In this document: piece after piece, positions 44,134-51,442 of the stretch
Layout of the letters: each line of letters opens with the position of its first letter
How positions within the stretch are numbered: the first letter of the stretch is position 1
Assembly: GCA_041920215.1 (NCBI GenBank)
Contig: JAYRSJ010000016.1
Span: forward strand, 1 to 64,000
Direction: 5' to 3'
Source: JAYRSJ01 sp041920215
Lineage (GTDB): Bacteria > Pseudomonadota > Gammaproteobacteria > Burkholderiales > Burkholderiaceae_C
DNA: 64,000 nucleotides
Position numbers and translations under genes: made by a program
The notes under the pieces: generated by a model
Database searches by the model: none
The model's input: only the letters and a program-made list of their open reading frames with translations
What the model was told of the DNA's origin: nothing

Positions 44134-45321
44134 TTACTTGCGGGCCGCAACGATTTCGGCCGGCTGCACGATCTGGCCGGTCTTGTTGGACCAGCTGTTC
44201 TTCGTGTAGGTGATCACGGCAGCGATTTCGGTATCCGAGAGCTGCTTCCAGGCCGGCATCGCACCGTTGGCCGCGCCATTGAGCAGGATGGCAACCTGCT
44301 TGCTCTTGTCGGCATCCAGCACGATGGGCGAGGCATCCAGCGCCTTGATCGGGCCGGCGCCGGTGCCGTCGGCCTTGTGGCAGGCAGCGCAGTTGGCGTT
44401 GTAGACCTTCTCACCGCGCGCCACCAGAGCGGACAGTTCCCAGACCTTGCTGGGATCGTCGGCCTTGGCCGCCAGCTTCTTCTTCTCGCCATCCACCCAG
44501 GCCGTGTAATCGGCGGCCGAGACCACCTTCACATGGATGGGCATATAGGCATGCTCCTTGCCACACAGCTCGGCACACTGACCGTAGAAGTCGCCGATCT
44601 TGTCGGCCTTGAACCAAGTGTCGCGCACGAAACCGGGGATCGCATCCTGCTTGACACCGAAGGCCGGCACCATCCAGGCGTGGATCACATCGTTGGCGGT
44701 GGTGATGATGCGCACCTTCTTGCCGACCGGCACGACCAGCGGGTTGTCCACCTTCAGCAGGTAGTTGTCGACCGCCTCGGGCTTGCCCGAATCGGACATC
44801 TCGCGCTGGGTCGCATCCAGGGTGGACAGGAAGCCGATGCCCTCGCCCTCGCCCTTCAGATAGTCGTAGCCCCATTTCCACTGGTAGCCGGTGGCCTTGA
44901 TGGTCAGGTCGGCGTTGGTGGTGTCCTTCATCGCAACGACCACCTTGGTGGCCGGCAGGGCCATCAGGATCACGATGATGAAGGGCACGACCGTCCAGGC
45001 GATTTCCACCTTGACGCTTTCGTGGAAGTTGGCCGCCACCGCACCCTTGGACTTGCGGTGCTTGATGATGGAATAGAACATCACGCCGAACACGGCGACG
45101 AAGATCACCAGGCAGATGATCAGCATGAAGTTGTGCAACCACATCTGATCGGCCGCGATCTTGGTCACCGGCTCATGCAGATTGATCTGGTTGACCTTGG
45201 GGCCACCGGGCAGATCACCCACCGCCAGGGCGGTTTGAGCCGTCAGCGTGGCCGCCAGGGCCAGCGCCGCATGGCCGATTCCGCGCCGCAGCTGATGCAC
45301 TCGTGCGTTCATCATCGTCAT
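44134..45321 (-). CDS. coxB: Cytochrome c oxidase subunit II with fused cytochrome c domain
   Basis: This 395-residue subunit has a signal peptide, two helices (NFMLIICLVIFVAVFGVMFY and TVVPFIIVILMALPATKVVV), and a cupredoxin domain with the CuA ligands in DVIHAWMVP and GQCAELCGKEHAYMP. After about residue 300 comes a cytochrome c domain with CAACH in VYNANCAACHKADG and the Met-ligand region NGAANGAMPAWKQL. This is the caa3-like organisation often seen in Burkholderiales. The ATG at 45321 is one of three close candidates (45321, 45315, 45312). Confidence 0.96.
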   Translation of the reverse strand: MTMMNARVHQLRRGIGHAALALAATLTAQTALAVGDLPGGPKVNQINLHEPVTKIAADQMWLHNFMLIICLVIFVAVFGVMFYSIIKHRKSKGAVAANFHESVKVEIAWTVVPFIIVILMALPATKVVVAMKDTTNADLTIKATGYQWKWGYDYLKGEGEGIGFLSTLDATQREMSDSGKPEAVDNYLLKVDNPLVVPVGKKVRIITTANDVIHAWMVPAFGVKQDAIPGFVRDTWFKADKIGDFYGQCAELCGKEHAYMPIHVKVVSAADYTAWVDGEKKKLAAKADDPSKVWELSALVARGEKVYNANCAACHKADGTGAGPIKALDASPIVLDADKSKQVAILLNGAANGAMPAWKQLSDTEIAAVITYTKNSWSNKTGQIVQPAEIVAARK

Positions 45322-45631
45322 GGTTGTCACTTCAGTTTTCAAACTCAACCCAGGAACAAGACGAGCCGGCGCGCTGCCGAGCTCACCTGCTCTTCGCATA
45401 CTTCGTCAGCCAAGGCCAGTCCGGCATGCGGACTTGAAAAGCGCCCCAACGGCTTCAATTGTCTCCAGGCCCGCCCTTCGCATGCTTGTTGACCCGGCTC
45501 AAAGCCGCATGGTCACGAAGGCTTTAGCATGGGCGAGCCCAGCCTTGGATAGGCGGCGGATTTTAGCCCACGCCAATGTTGGCGTTGTGGTCTTTGCGCG
45601 TCGTCCATCGCCCCGACGCGCGGTTGAATTG
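45322..45631. other. Intergenic leader of the cytochrome oxidase operon
   Basis: About 310 bp separate coxB from the methyltransferase gene, both on the minus strand. No reading frame with coding character was seen. The far half contains a TAAAAT hexamer beside a perfect palindrome, described separately; the coxB leader would then be about 240 bases long. Confidence 0.6.
45560..45585 (-). promoter_or_regulatory. Candidate cox promoter -10 with adjacent palindromic operator
   Basis: On the minus strand TAAAAT (45565-45560) lies four bases after the perfect 16-bp inverted repeat ACGCCAACATTGGCGT (45585-45570). No good -35 is present at the expected spacing, which would suit an activated promoter. 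The regulator is unknown. Confidence 0.45.
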
Positions 45632-46579
45632 CTATGGACGCGACGGTCGTCGCACCATTTGGCGCATTTCATCCAGGGAAACCCGTGTCTCCGGGTTCAG
45701 CGCGGGTCGCGGCCTGGGCTTGATCGCATGGCCATACACGAGTTCCAGCGTCAGCTGCAGCCGGCCGTTGGCGGCGCGCAAACCCTCCAGTGCCTGCAGC
45801 AGCCGCCCGCGCCAGGCCCGGCTGCGGCAGCCGGCAAAACGCTGCGGCGCCAGATTGCCCCCTAGCAGACGCAGATCGGCCAGCAGCTTGGCTGGCTCGG
45901 CCCAGCTCAGCGTGATGCGCTCCTGATCCATCACCGGATCGGCAAAACCTGCCCCCACCAACATATCGCCGACATCGTGCATATCGGTCCACTCGGGCCC
46001 GGCCACACCCCAGTCCAGCGCAGCAAACAGCGCGCGCAGCTCGCGCAGACTGTCAGGGCCAATGCTGGAGAACATCAGAAATCCGTCCACCGCCAGCGCA
46101 CGCTGCCACAGGCGCAACAGCGCCGCCGGGTCGGGGCTCAGGTGCAGATACATATTGGCCCAAAGCAGGTCCGCCTGGGCCTCGGCCACCTGCAAGGGCA
46201 GCTGAACAGCGGCTGGCGGCACGGCTGCGGACGACTGGCGCCGCAGCCCGCCCCACCAGCCTGACGGGCCGGACCGCCCAGCGGCTCCGATCTGCTGGCT
46301 GCGCTGACGCAGCGCCTCGATGGGCTCCACCGCCGCGAAGCTGGCAGCCGGATAGCTGAGCCGCAGACCAGGCTCGCTGGCCCCCAGAAAAGCCGACCAG
46401 CTGAGCACCCGCTGCGGCTGCAACTTGATCAGCGCCAGCCGCTCCAGCATGCGCTGCGCCACCTCGCCATGCAGCCAGGGCGGCTCGGGCAGCGTGGCCA
46501 GCCGGCGCAGTTGGCGGGTCAGCGCGAGCGGGTCGATGCGCTGGGCCGCGGGTCGTTCATAGGGATCGGGGGCAGACAT
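45632..46579 (-). CDS. BioC-like methyltransferase-domain protein
   Basis: This 315-residue protein aligns by eye with BioC-type malonyl-ACP methyltransferases: PWLHGEVAQRMLERLALIKL at the start, ADLLWANMYLHLSPDPAALL, LMFSSIGPDSLRELRALFAA, and DMHDVGDMLVGAGFADPVMD. The usual glycine-rich SAM loop (VLDxGxGxG) is replaced by VLSWSAFLGASEPGLRLSYP, so SAM binding may be weakened or lost. BioC starts biotin synthesis by methylating malonyl-ACP. No other biotin genes are near. The ATG at 46579 is used; its start region is divergent from comF. Confidence 0.72.
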   Translation of the reverse strand: MSAPDPYERPAAQRIDPLALTRQLRRLATLPEPPWLHGEVAQRMLERLALIKLQPQRVLSWSAFLGASEPGLRLSYPAASFAAVEPIEALRQRSQQIGAAGRSGPSGWWGGLRRQSSAAVPPAAVQLPLQVAEAQADLLWANMYLHLSPDPAALLRLWQRALAVDGFLMFSSIGPDSLRELRALFAALDWGVAGPEWTDMHDVGDMLVGAGFADPVMDQERITLSWAEPAKLLADLRLLGGNLAPQRFAGCRSRAWRGRLLQALEGLRAANGRLQLTLELVYGHAIKPRPRPALNPETRVSLDEMRQMVRRPSRP

Positions 46580-46601
46580 GGGCCGGCAGTATATTGAGCC
46601 C

Positions 46602-47357
46602 ATGCCCGCCCAGCCGCTGCCTCCGTCCAAGCCCTCGCGGGTGGCGCGGGTGCTGATGCGCTGCCCGGGCCAGTGCGCGGTCTGCCGGAGCTGGTCGGAC
46701 CAGCGGGTCTGCAGCGACTGCCTGATGCGCTATGCGCGGCCGGTGCCGCGCTGCTGGACCTGCGCGCTGCAACTGCCACCGGAGCGCCTGGGCCATGCCC
46801 GCCCGCGCTGTGGCAGCTGCCTGAACCGGCCACCACCGCTGGACCGCTGCATCGCGGCACTGGACTATGGCTTTCCCTGGGACCAGCTGCTGCAGCGCTA
46901 CAAATTCCATCAGGCCTTGGATCTGCGCGAGGTGCTGGTCAATCGCCTGGACCAGACCCTCAGCGCTGCCGAGGCCGAGGCCCCCGACTGGCTGCTGGCC
47001 GTGCCCCTGTCCGGCGAGCGGCTGCGCGAGCGCGGCTACAACCAGAGCCACGAGCTGGCGCGCGTGCTGGCGCGGCGACGCGGCTTGCAGTGCGCATCCG
47101 ATATGCTGCTGCGCGTGCGCGACACCGCCCACCAGCTACAGCTGCCGCCCGAGGCCCGGGCCGCCAATGTACGCCAGGCCTTTGCGATCCATCCGCGCCG
47201 CAGGGCGCTGCTGGAGGGGCGCCATGTGGCGCTGCTGGACGATGTGATGACCACCGGTGCGACCCTGTTCGAGCTGGCGCGGCTGCTGCGCCAGGCCGGT
47301 GTCGCCGAGGTGCAGGCCTGGGTGGTCGCGCGCACCCCGGCGGCACAGCTCGTCTGA
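46602..47357 (+). CDS. comF: ComF family phosphoribosyltransferase-like protein
   Basis: This 251-residue protein has a cysteine-rich zinc-binding N-terminus (CAVCRSWSDQRVCSDC, CWTC, CGSC) and a phosphoribosyltransferase domain whose PRPP loop is VALLDDVMTTGATLFELARL. RYKFHQALDLREVL and RERGYNQSHELARVLARR are typical of ComF. ComF/GntX proteins take part in DNA uptake or in use of DNA as carbon source. The ATG at 46602 is preferred; an ATG at 46578 overlaps the divergent start of the methyltransferase gene. Confidence 0.9.
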   Translation: MPAQPLPPSKPSRVARVLMRCPGQCAVCRSWSDQRVCSDCLMRYARPVPRCWTCALQLPPERLGHARPRCGSCLNRPPPLDRCIAALDYGFPWDQLLQRYKFHQALDLREVLVNRLDQTLSAAEAEAPDWLLAVPLSGERLRERGYNQSHELARVLARRRGLQCASDMLLRVRDTAHQLQLPPEARAANVRQAFAIHPRRRALLEGRHVALLDDVMTTGATLFELARLLRQAGVAEVQAWVVARTPAAQLV

Positions 47358-47404
47358 GCGTGGGCCGTCCGCGCCTGCACAGCCCTTTCTTCTTGCCGCA
47401 TCCG

Positions 47405-47875
47405 ATGTTCAATATCGTTCTGGTCCACCCCGAGATTCCACCCAACACCGGCAACATCATCCGGCTGGCCGCCAACACCGGCTGTGCCCTGCATCTGATC
47501 GAGCCGCTGGGCTTCGCCATGGAAGACAGGCTGCTGCAGCGCGCCGGCCTTGACTATCACGAGTACACGCAGGTGCAGCGCCATGCCGACTGGGCCACCT
47601 TTCTCGCCACGGCAAGACCTGACCCTGAACGCCTGTTCGGCTTCACCACCCGCGGCAGCCGGCCATTCGGCGAGATTGCCTGGCGCAGCGGCGACTGGCT
47701 GGTCTTCGGCGCCGAAACCGCCGGCCTGCCCCCCGCCTTGCGTGACAGCCTGCCGCCCGCGCAGCGACTGCGGCTGCCGATGCGGCCCGGCCAGCGCAGC
47801 CTCAACCTCAGCAATGCGGTGGCGGTGGCGGTTTTCGAGGCCTGGCGCCAGAACGGCTACGAGGGCAGCGTCTGA
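47405..47875 (+). CDS. trmL: tRNA (cytidine/uridine-2'-O-)-methyltransferase TrmL
   Basis: This 156-residue SPOUT methyltransferase modifies the wobble base of certain leucine tRNAs. The trefoil-knot motifs are HPEIPPNTGNIIRLAANTGC, LVFGAETAGLPPAL and RSLNLSNAVAVAVFEAWRQN. The length is that of TrmL, which lacks extra domains. The ATG at 47405 begins MFNIVLVHPEIPP. It follows comF by 47 bp on the same strand. Confidence 0.94.
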   Translation: MFNIVLVHPEIPPNTGNIIRLAANTGCALHLIEPLGFAMEDRLLQRAGLDYHEYTQVQRHADWATFLATARPDPERLFGFTTRGSRPFGEIAWRSGDWLVFGAETAGLPPALRDSLPPAQRLRLPMRPGQRSLNLSNAVAVAVFEAWRQNGYEGSV

Positions 47876-47895
47876 GCTGGCCCAGCAGCGCCGGC

Positions 47896-48870
47896 CTACT
47901 CAGGCTTGACGCCGGCGGCCTTGATCAGCGCGCCCCAGCGCTGGCCCTCGCTTTTCATCAGCGCCGCCAGGCCCTCGGGCGTGGTCGCCGCGGCACTGAA
48001 ATACTGGCTCAGCAGACGGCTGCGCAGCGCATCGCTCTTGATGATGCGCACCAGCTCGCCGGAGAGCCGCCGCACGATGGGCGCGGGCGTGCCGGCCGGC
48101 GCCAGCACCGCCTGCCAGGAAATGGCCTCGAAGCCGGCGAAGCCCTGCTCCGCCAGTGTCGGCAGCTCGGGTAGCGAGCCCACCCGACCCAGGCTGGTGA
48201 CACCCAGGGCAGCAAGCTTGCCGGCGCGCACCTGGCCCATGGCAATACCCGGCACCATAAAGCCCGCCTGCACCTCGCCGGCCAGGATGGCGTTGACCAC
48301 CTGCGGGAAGCCTTGATAGGGCACATGCGTCAGCTGCACGCCGGCCCGCGACTTGAACGCCTCCATCGCCAGGTGGGCGGCACTGCCTACGCCGACGCTG
48401 CCGTAGTTCAGCACACCGCCGCGCTCGCCGGCGATGCGCACGAAGTCCGCCAGGCTGCGCGCGCCCAGGCGCGGATCAACGACCAGCACATTGGGCGAGG
48501 TCGCCACCAGACTGATGGGCTGCAGATCGCGCTGCGGCTGGTAGGGCAGCTTGCGGTTGAGCAGCGGCGCGGTCACCAGCGGCCCCTGGATCGTGAACAG
48601 CAGCGTGTAGCCGTCCGGTGCCGCCTTGGCCACCGCCGCGGTGCCGATATTGCCGCCAGCGCCGGGCTGGTTGGCGATCACCACCGGCTGGCCCAGGGCC
48701 GCCGCCAGCGGCTCGGCCAGCGCGCGGGCGATGATGTCCGGCGAGCTGCCGCCCGGAAAGGGCACAACCAGCTTGATGGGCCGCGCAGGCCAGGCCTGTG
48801 CCTGGGCCGACACCCCCGACAGCGGCAGGGCCGCGAGCGCAGCGGTTTGCAGCAGATGGCGACGTTGCAT
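47896..48870 (-). CDS. Bug-family tripartite tricarboxylate transporter substrate-binding protein
   Basis: This 324-residue periplasmic protein has a signal peptide (LLQTAALAALPLSGVSAQA) with an RRHLL start that may be Tat-like. Bug-family features follow: PARPIKLVVPFPGGSSPDII, VIANQPGAGGNIGTAAVAKA, APDGYTLLFTIQGPLV and HVPYQGFPQVVNAILAGEVQ. Such proteins bind carboxylates and are very numerous in Burkholderiales, often without a linked transporter, as here. The ligand is not predictable. It is convergent with trmL. Confidence 0.92.
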   Translation of the reverse strand: MQRRHLLQTAALAALPLSGVSAQAQAWPARPIKLVVPFPGGSSPDIIARALAEPLAAALGQPVVIANQPGAGGNIGTAAVAKAAPDGYTLLFTIQGPLVTAPLLNRKLPYQPQRDLQPISLVATSPNVLVVDPRLGARSLADFVRIAGERGGVLNYGSVGVGSAAHLAMEAFKSRAGVQLTHVPYQGFPQVVNAILAGEVQAGFMVPGIAMGQVRAGKLAALGVTSLGRVGSLPELPTLAEQGFAGFEAISWQAVLAPAGTPAPIVRRLSGELVRIIKSDALRSRLLSQYFSAAATTPEGLAALMKSEGQRWGALIKAAGVKPE

Positions 48871-48889
48871 ATTCGGTACTCCGGACGCT

Positions 48890-49906
48890 TCAGTGTTCGG
48901 TGCGGGCCTGGCGGCCCATTAGGAGATCGACCGCCGCGGCCGGGCTCAGCCGCCCCTCCAGCAGCGCCACCACGGCCTCGGTGATAGGCATCTCGACGCC
49001 CAGCACCCGGGCCCGCGCCAGCACGGTGGCGGCGCTGTAGACGCCCTCGGCCACATGGCCCAGCTGCTGCAGGATGTCGGCCAGGGCCAGGTCTTGCGCC
49101 AGCAGCAGGCCGACGCGGCGGTTGCGCGACAGATCGCCGGTGGCGGTCAGCACCAGATCGCCCATGCCCGACAGGCCCATGAAGGTCTCGGCGCGCGCGC
49201 CCAGGGCCTGGCCCAGCCTGAGCATCTCGGCCAGGCCGCGCGTAATCAGCGCCGCGCGGGCATTCAGCCCGGGCGCATCGCGGCTGTCGCCAGCGGCCTC
49301 GGCGCGCAGGCGCAGGCCGTCGGCCACGCCCACCGCGATCGCCATCACATTCTTGACCGCACCACCCACCTCGACGCCGATCGGATCGCTGGAGGTGTAG
49401 ATGCGCAGCCGCTCACCATGGAAGGCAGCGACAGCGAGCTCGCAGAGCTCGGCATCGGCGCTGGCCGCCACCAGGGCGGTAGGCTGGCCCAAGGCCACCT
49501 CCTGCGCAAAGCTGGGGCCGGATAGGATGCCGGCGCGCAGGCACGGCTGCACCGCACGCGCGATCTCATGGCCCAGCAGGCCGCTGCCGGCCTCGAAGCC
49601 CTTGCACAGCCACAGCACCCGGGCACCGTCGGGCAGGCGCAGCAGCATCTCGCGCAGCGCCGCCATCGGCGTGGCGATCACCAGCAGGCCCTGCGCCCCA
49701 TGGTCGATCGCGGCCTGCAGATCGCTGCCCAGCTGCAAATCGGCTGGCAGCACGGCTTCGGGCAGATAGCGCTGGTTGCGACGACGCCGTGCCATCTCGG
49801 CCACGGCCGCGGCATCGCGGGCCCACAGCAGCACCTCGTGGCGGGCCGCCGCCTGTATGGCCAGGGCCGTGCCCCAGGCGCCGGCACCGAGAACAGCGAT
49901 CTTCAT
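48890..49906 (-). CDS. gpsA: Glycerol-3-phosphate dehydrogenase (NAD(P)+)
   Basis: This 338-residue enzyme reduces dihydroxyacetone phosphate to sn-glycerol-3-phosphate for phospholipid synthesis. The N-terminal NAD(P) motif is VLGAGAWGTALAIQAA, followed by LWLCKGFEAGSGLL, LSGPSFAQEVALGQPTALVA, and the catalytic Lys in EVGGAVKNVMAIAVGVADGL. The C-terminal domain has GDLVLTATGDLSRNRRVG and VEMPITEAVVALLEG. It lies downstream of secB with a terminator in between, an order known from other betaproteobacteria. Confidence 0.97.
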   Translation of the reverse strand: MKIAVLGAGAWGTALAIQAAARHEVLLWARDAAAVAEMARRRRNQRYLPEAVLPADLQLGSDLQAAIDHGAQGLLVIATPMAALREMLLRLPDGARVLWLCKGFEAGSGLLGHEIARAVQPCLRAGILSGPSFAQEVALGQPTALVAASADAELCELAVAAFHGERLRIYTSSDPIGVEVGGAVKNVMAIAVGVADGLRLRAEAAGDSRDAPGLNARAALITRGLAEMLRLGQALGARAETFMGLSGMGDLVLTATGDLSRNRRVGLLLAQDLALADILQQLGHVAEGVYSAATVLARARVLGVEMPITEAVVALLEGRLSPAAAVDLLMGRQARTEH

Positions 49907-49936
49907 GGTGGTGATTCAGACAGCATCGGGAATGAG

Positions 49937-49975
49937 AAACGCGCCCCGCCGCGTCAGCAGCCAGGGGCGCGTTTT
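49937..49975 (-). terminator. Rho-independent terminator after secB
   Basis: AAACGCGCCCC (49937-49947) pairs with GGGGCGCGTTT (49964-49974) around a 16-base loop. Read on the minus strand the stem follows the secB stop and ends in TTTCTCATT, a short T-run. Confidence 0.75.
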
Positions 49976-49994
49976 GGGGCGCACAGCCTGCAGC

Positions 49995-50453
49995 TTAGTT
50001 CGCGGCGGAACCGGCCTGTGCGTCGCGCTGGGCCTGCTGGGCCTCGAACATGGCCTGGAAGTTGACTTCCGACAGCAGCACCGGCGGGAAGCCGGCGCGG
50101 GTGCAGACGTCGGACACGACGGCACGCAGATAGGGGTAGACCATCTGCGGGCAGACGATGCCGATGATGCCTTCCAGCTGCTCCTGGGGCACGTTGCGGA
50201 TCTCGAAGATGCCGGCCTGCTTGGCCTCGATCAGGAACAGGGTCTTGTCGGCCAGCTTGGTGGTGACGGTGGCGGTGACGCTGACTTCATAGACGCCGTC
50301 GGCGACCGGCTCGGCCGCCAGGGCCAGATTGATGTCCACCTGGGGCTGCGACTGCTCCAGCAGGATCTGGGGCGAATTCGGTTGCTCCAGCGACAGATCC
50401 TTCAGATACATGCGCTGGATCTGAAAAACGGGGGTATTGGTCTCTTCGGCCAT
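49995..50453 (-). CDS. secB: Protein-export chaperone SecB
   Basis: This 152-residue cytosolic chaperone keeps preproteins unfolded and hands them to SecA. Conserved parts include FQIQRMYLKDLSLEQPNSPQ, YEVSVTATVTTKLADKTLFL, EAKQAGIFEIRNVPQEQLEG and CPQMVYPYLRAVVSDVCTRA. The C-terminus is short and acidic-poor. The ATG at 50453 precedes MAEETNTPVFQIQRMYLK. It lies downstream of grxC, an association common in proteobacteria (rhodanese-grxC-secB-gpsA). Confidence 0.97.
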   Translation of the reverse strand: MAEETNTPVFQIQRMYLKDLSLEQPNSPQILLEQSQPQVDINLALAAEPVADGVYEVSVTATVTTKLADKTLFLIEAKQAGIFEIRNVPQEQLEGIIGIVCPQMVYPYLRAVVSDVCTRAGFPPVLLSEVNFQAMFEAQQAQRDAQAGSAAN

Positions 50454-50568
50454 GTGTTCTTTCAATCGGTTGGGGTGGGTCACGGCGCACCAGGGGCCGG
50501 CCGTGACAGGCGCCCGGCATTATGCATGGCGGGCCACGCAGCGGATCCCGCCCGGGGCCGGTTGGGGC

Positions 50569-50829
50569 TCAGTCCCCCTGAAGCAGGGGCTGCAGGCCGC
50601 CGCGCTGGTCCAGCGCGATCAGATCGTCGCAGCCGCCGACATGGGTGGCGCCGATGAAGATCTGCGGCACGGTACGGCGACCCGTGATTGCCATCATCTC
50701 GTCGCGCTGAGCGGGATCCAGATCAATGCGTATCTCCTCGATCTGCTCGACGCCGCGCTGCTTCAGCAAGGCCTTGGCCCGCACACAGTAGGGGCAGACC
50801 TGGGTCGTATACATCTTGACCGGATTCAT
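50569..50829 (-). CDS. grxC: Glutaredoxin 3
   Basis: This 86-residue glutaredoxin has the redox site CPYC in YTTQVCPYCVRAKALL, the TVPQIFIG cis-proline segment, and the glutathione-binding GGCDDLIALDQRGGL. It reduces disulfides and glutathione-mixed disulfides in the cytoplasm. It is followed by secB and preceded by a rhodanese gene. Confidence 0.96.
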   Translation of the reverse strand: MNPVKMYTTQVCPYCVRAKALLKQRGVEQIEEIRIDLDPAQRDEMMAITGRRTVPQIFIGATHVGGCDDLIALDQRGGLQPLLQGD

Positions 50830-50899
50830 TGTTTCACCATCACCTTGTGGGACCTGGCCGCAGGCCGTTGATTGCCGAGGGCCGCCCGTTCAAGCCTTC

Positions 50900-51310
50900 T
50901 CAAGCTTTCTCTACAGGCAGGCTGGCCTCGCGCCAGGCATTCATGCCGCCGGCCAGCGGCTTGGCATGCTCATAGCCCAACTTGCGCAGCGTAGCGGCTG
51001 CGCGGGTGGCGCGTGCGCCGCTTTGGCACAGCACCACGATCGGCAGGGCCTTGTTGCTGGGCAAGGCCTTGTGGCCGGCCTCCAACTGCGCCAGCGGCAC
51101 ATTGCGGGCGCCGGTGGCATGGCCGGCGGCAAACTCGGCCGGCTCGCAGACATCGATCAGCACCGCCTTCTCGCGATTCATCAGACGCACCGCCTCGGCC
51201 GGGCCCACCGCAGCGCCTTGCGCGCCCCCGTTCAGCGTGGGCCACAGCAGCAGCGCGCCGGACGAGGCAGCAGCCAGCACAAGAATCCAGTTGTCGAGCA
51301 AGAAGTCCAA
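50900..51310 (-). CDS. Membrane-anchored rhodanese-like sulfurtransferase
   Basis: This 136-residue protein has an N-terminal helix (NWILVLAAASSGALLLWPTL) and one rhodanese domain with VLIDVCEPAEFAAGHATGAR, the active-site Cys in IVVLCQSGARATRAAATLRK, and LAGGMNAWREASLPV. It corresponds to the YibN-type protein often upstream of grxC and secB. The acceptor is unknown. A TATAAT hexamer lies about 57 bases upstream of the ATG. Confidence 0.92.
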   Translation of the reverse strand: MDFLLDNWILVLAAASSGALLLWPTLNGGAQGAAVGPAEAVRLMNREKAVLIDVCEPAEFAAGHATGARNVPLAQLEAGHKALPSNKALPIVVLCQSGARATRAAATLRKLGYEHAKPLAGGMNAWREASLPVEKA

Positions 51311-51366
51311 GGCAGGTCCTGTTTGCAGTGAGAGAGAGGGAGTCGGGATTCCGACAAGGGCGCCGG

Positions 51367-51372
51367 ATTATA
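51367..51372 (-). promoter_or_regulatory. Candidate -10 hexamer of the rhodanese-grxC-secB transcript
   Basis: A perfect TATAAT on the minus strand ends 56 bases before the rhodanese ATG. No matching -35 is evident, so it is offered only as a candidate. Confidence 0.35.
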
Positions 51373-51376
51373 GGAA

Positions 51377-51419
51377 AGGCCCGCAGCCCCATCGCCAAGA
51401 CGGGTCATGCTGCGGGCCT
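51377..51419 (-). terminator. Candidate terminator after the chemoreceptor gene
   Basis: AGGCCCGCAGC (51377-51387) pairs with GCTGCGGGCCT (51409-51419), an 11-bp stem with a 21-base loop. On the minus strand it follows the chemoreceptor stop, with only TTTCC after it, so termination may be partial. Confidence 0.55.
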
Positions 51420-51442
51420 GGGCGCGCCAAGGCGCCTTGCGT

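Noticed and set aside
42532..45492. Plus-strand open frame of 986 codons
   Set aside because: It is antisense to ctaD and coxB, which are clearly real; the translated product is an Arg/His/Gln/Asp-rich shadow without domains.
45322..45631. Possible tRNA or riboswitch in the cox leader
   Set aside because: No cloverleaf or known riboswitch core was found; only a short palindrome and a -10-like hexamer were convincing.
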